Origin: Pilaira anomala
Lineage: Eukaryota > Mucoromycota > Mucoromycetes > Mucorales > Mucoraceae
DNA length: 64,000 nt
Direction of reading: 5' to 3'
Assembly: GCA_025716855.1 (NCBI GenBank)
Contig: JAIXMQ010000021.1
Location: forward strand, 186,001-250,000
The translations under genes were made by a program, and so were the position numbers. Under the pieces are notes generated by a model, which did no database searches, was not told where the DNA came from, and saw only the letters and a program-made list of their open reading frames with translations. Below, in pieces: positions 63,173 through 64,000 of this stretch (its first letter is position 1; each line of letters begins with the position of its first letter).

Positions 63173-64000
63173 GTTGATTCAACACTCTTACCATTTTTCT
63201 ATATGACAGTTTGGATCACAACTATGATTAATAAATCTAGCTTCAGTACCCTTTGAACAAGCATCAATGACTTCACCATTACAATAATCTAAAAAGTAAA
63301 AGTTTTGTTCATTGACATAGGTTGTACACATTCTTTCTTCACATAATTGATGCGAAATAATCTCCCCACGATACTCAATCACTAATTCTCCCTTTTTTAT
63401 ATCTACATTTGTCTTGAGCCCCCAACCTCGATGATCCGTTTGAAAGACTTGTAATCCCTTCTTTTTTTCTTTACGTTGAAATCTTTGGTTAGAACATTGT
63501 TTACCACAAGGACAAGAAGCTGGATCACATTCATAAAATAACATTCTAAAGTAATAGATTGAGTATATACACCTTAAAAAAAAAAGATGTTGTTCCTATA
63601 TAGATTACCTATTGATACAATCTTCTCCACATCCCCACTGTTCCTTTTCTTTCGGTACATCACAATGGCAAACAGCAGGTTCATTTAATTTATAAGGCTT
63701 TCTCTCTACAAAGATATTGGATCGAATACGAGTATAACAAGGCTCTCGATTTTCCACAATCCCTTTAATTAAACCTAAATCTCTTTCTTGTATAATATTC
63801 GGAGGTAACTCAAATTCACGCGTTGTAGATAATAAAAACTCTCCTTGATGAATAGGTAAGCTAAACTTGAATACCGTTGCTTCTGTTGCTTCTTTTGTTT
63901 CAACGCGTGTCTCGTTCGAGTAAAGTCCATGTTGAATAAATTCCTTTTGATTGAAAAGTAAGTTAAGCTTTTTTGGGTTGCGTAAACTGGATATATCGTG
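62924..64000 (-). CDS. AWS-SET-postSET histone methyltransferase, ASH1/SET2-like (5' partial)
   Basis: Exons seen are 64000-63609 (open at the window edge), 63545-63192 and 63116-62924, giving 312 residues in one frame. The AWS zinc region is CHCDVPKEKEQWGCGEDCIN, followed by RMLFYECDPASCPCGKQCSN. The SET domain contains RGWGLKTNVDIKKGELVIEY, the cofactor and catalytic block ARFINHSCDPNCHIEKW and the Tyr in LFYDYNF. The post-SET domain is RCHCGSKLCRGTIG with its three Cys. This domain order defines the NSD/ASH1/SET2 class that methylates H3K36. No SRI domain follows the post-SET, since the protein ends 13 residues later, which fits ASH1-like better than SET2. The N-terminal part lies outside the window. 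Confidence 0.88.
63141..63171. repeat. Poly-A run in an intron of the SET gene
   Basis: About 30 consecutive A on the plus strand, lying in the intron between the last two exons of the methyltransferase gene. On the coding strand it is a poly-T tract near the acceptor. Confidence 0.85.

Overview
The window is nuclear DNA from a fungus, most likely an early-diverging filamentous lineage such as Mucoromycota/Mucorales. The sequence is AT-rich and full of A/T homopolymers and GA/CA microsatellites. Genes are compact and carry short GT-AG introns, often with poly-T acceptor tracts. The proteins are clearly eukaryotic: proteasome RPN12, ribosomal eS26, a septin, PKA regulatory subunit, LEO1, a CDC4-like protein, a STE7-like MAPKK, an ERT1/AcuK-type Zn2Cys6 factor and an Abp1-type SH3 protein. 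The species cannot be named from the sequence alone. Exon models below were built by hand from splice sites and reading frame. For the multi-exon genes of known families the summed exon lengths divide by three.

Layout. 1-136 is the 5' end of a minus-strand gene that may be a P450. 726-980 holds a repeat terminus and a small MITE. 3.9-7.5 kb carries a TMEM41-type VTT membrane protein and RPN12. 7.8-10.3 kb is a gene-poor patch with a Tc1/mariner relic and low-complexity DNA. 10.3-26.1 kb is gene-dense: eS26, ABP1 (minus), a METTL21-like methyltransferase, PKA-R, a septin, a RING protein, a type II membrane protein of putative fucosyltransferase type, and a large LEA-like protein. 26.8-32.0 kb has two F-box paralogues separated by a 2.4 kb non-coding inverted-repeat element. 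32.9-38.1 kb is an accessory patch: a Cys-rich mini-protein, a dead Tc1-like transposase, a decayed multi-exon gene split by a MITE that contains a minisatellite, and a possible tiny gene. 38.4-51.3 kb carries the ERT1/AcuK factor (minus), a third F-box paralogue, a HAUS6-domain protein with a giant charged helix plus a decayed copy of its N-terminal domain, a secreted I9-type inhibitor, a small unknown protein and a catalase. 51.5-52.3 kb is a second copy of the large repeat element. 53.0-56.7 kb has the CDC4-like F-box/WD40 protein and the MAPKK. 58.1 kb has tRNA-Ile(AAU). 59.3-64.0 kb, all minus strand, has an acidic protein with three SUMO-interaction motifs, LEO1, and an AWS-SET-postSET methyltransferase cut off by the window edge.

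Themes. Several genes belong to common regulatory circuits: cAMP (PKA-R), MAP kinase (MAPKK), SCF ubiquitination (CDC4-like and three F-box paralogues), and transcription elongation (LEO1 beside an H3K36-type SET protein). The least ordinary parts are two families of non-coding inverted-repeat elements, the HAUS6 gene and its decayed duplicate, the triple-SIM protein, and a RING protein with two Cys-rich modules.
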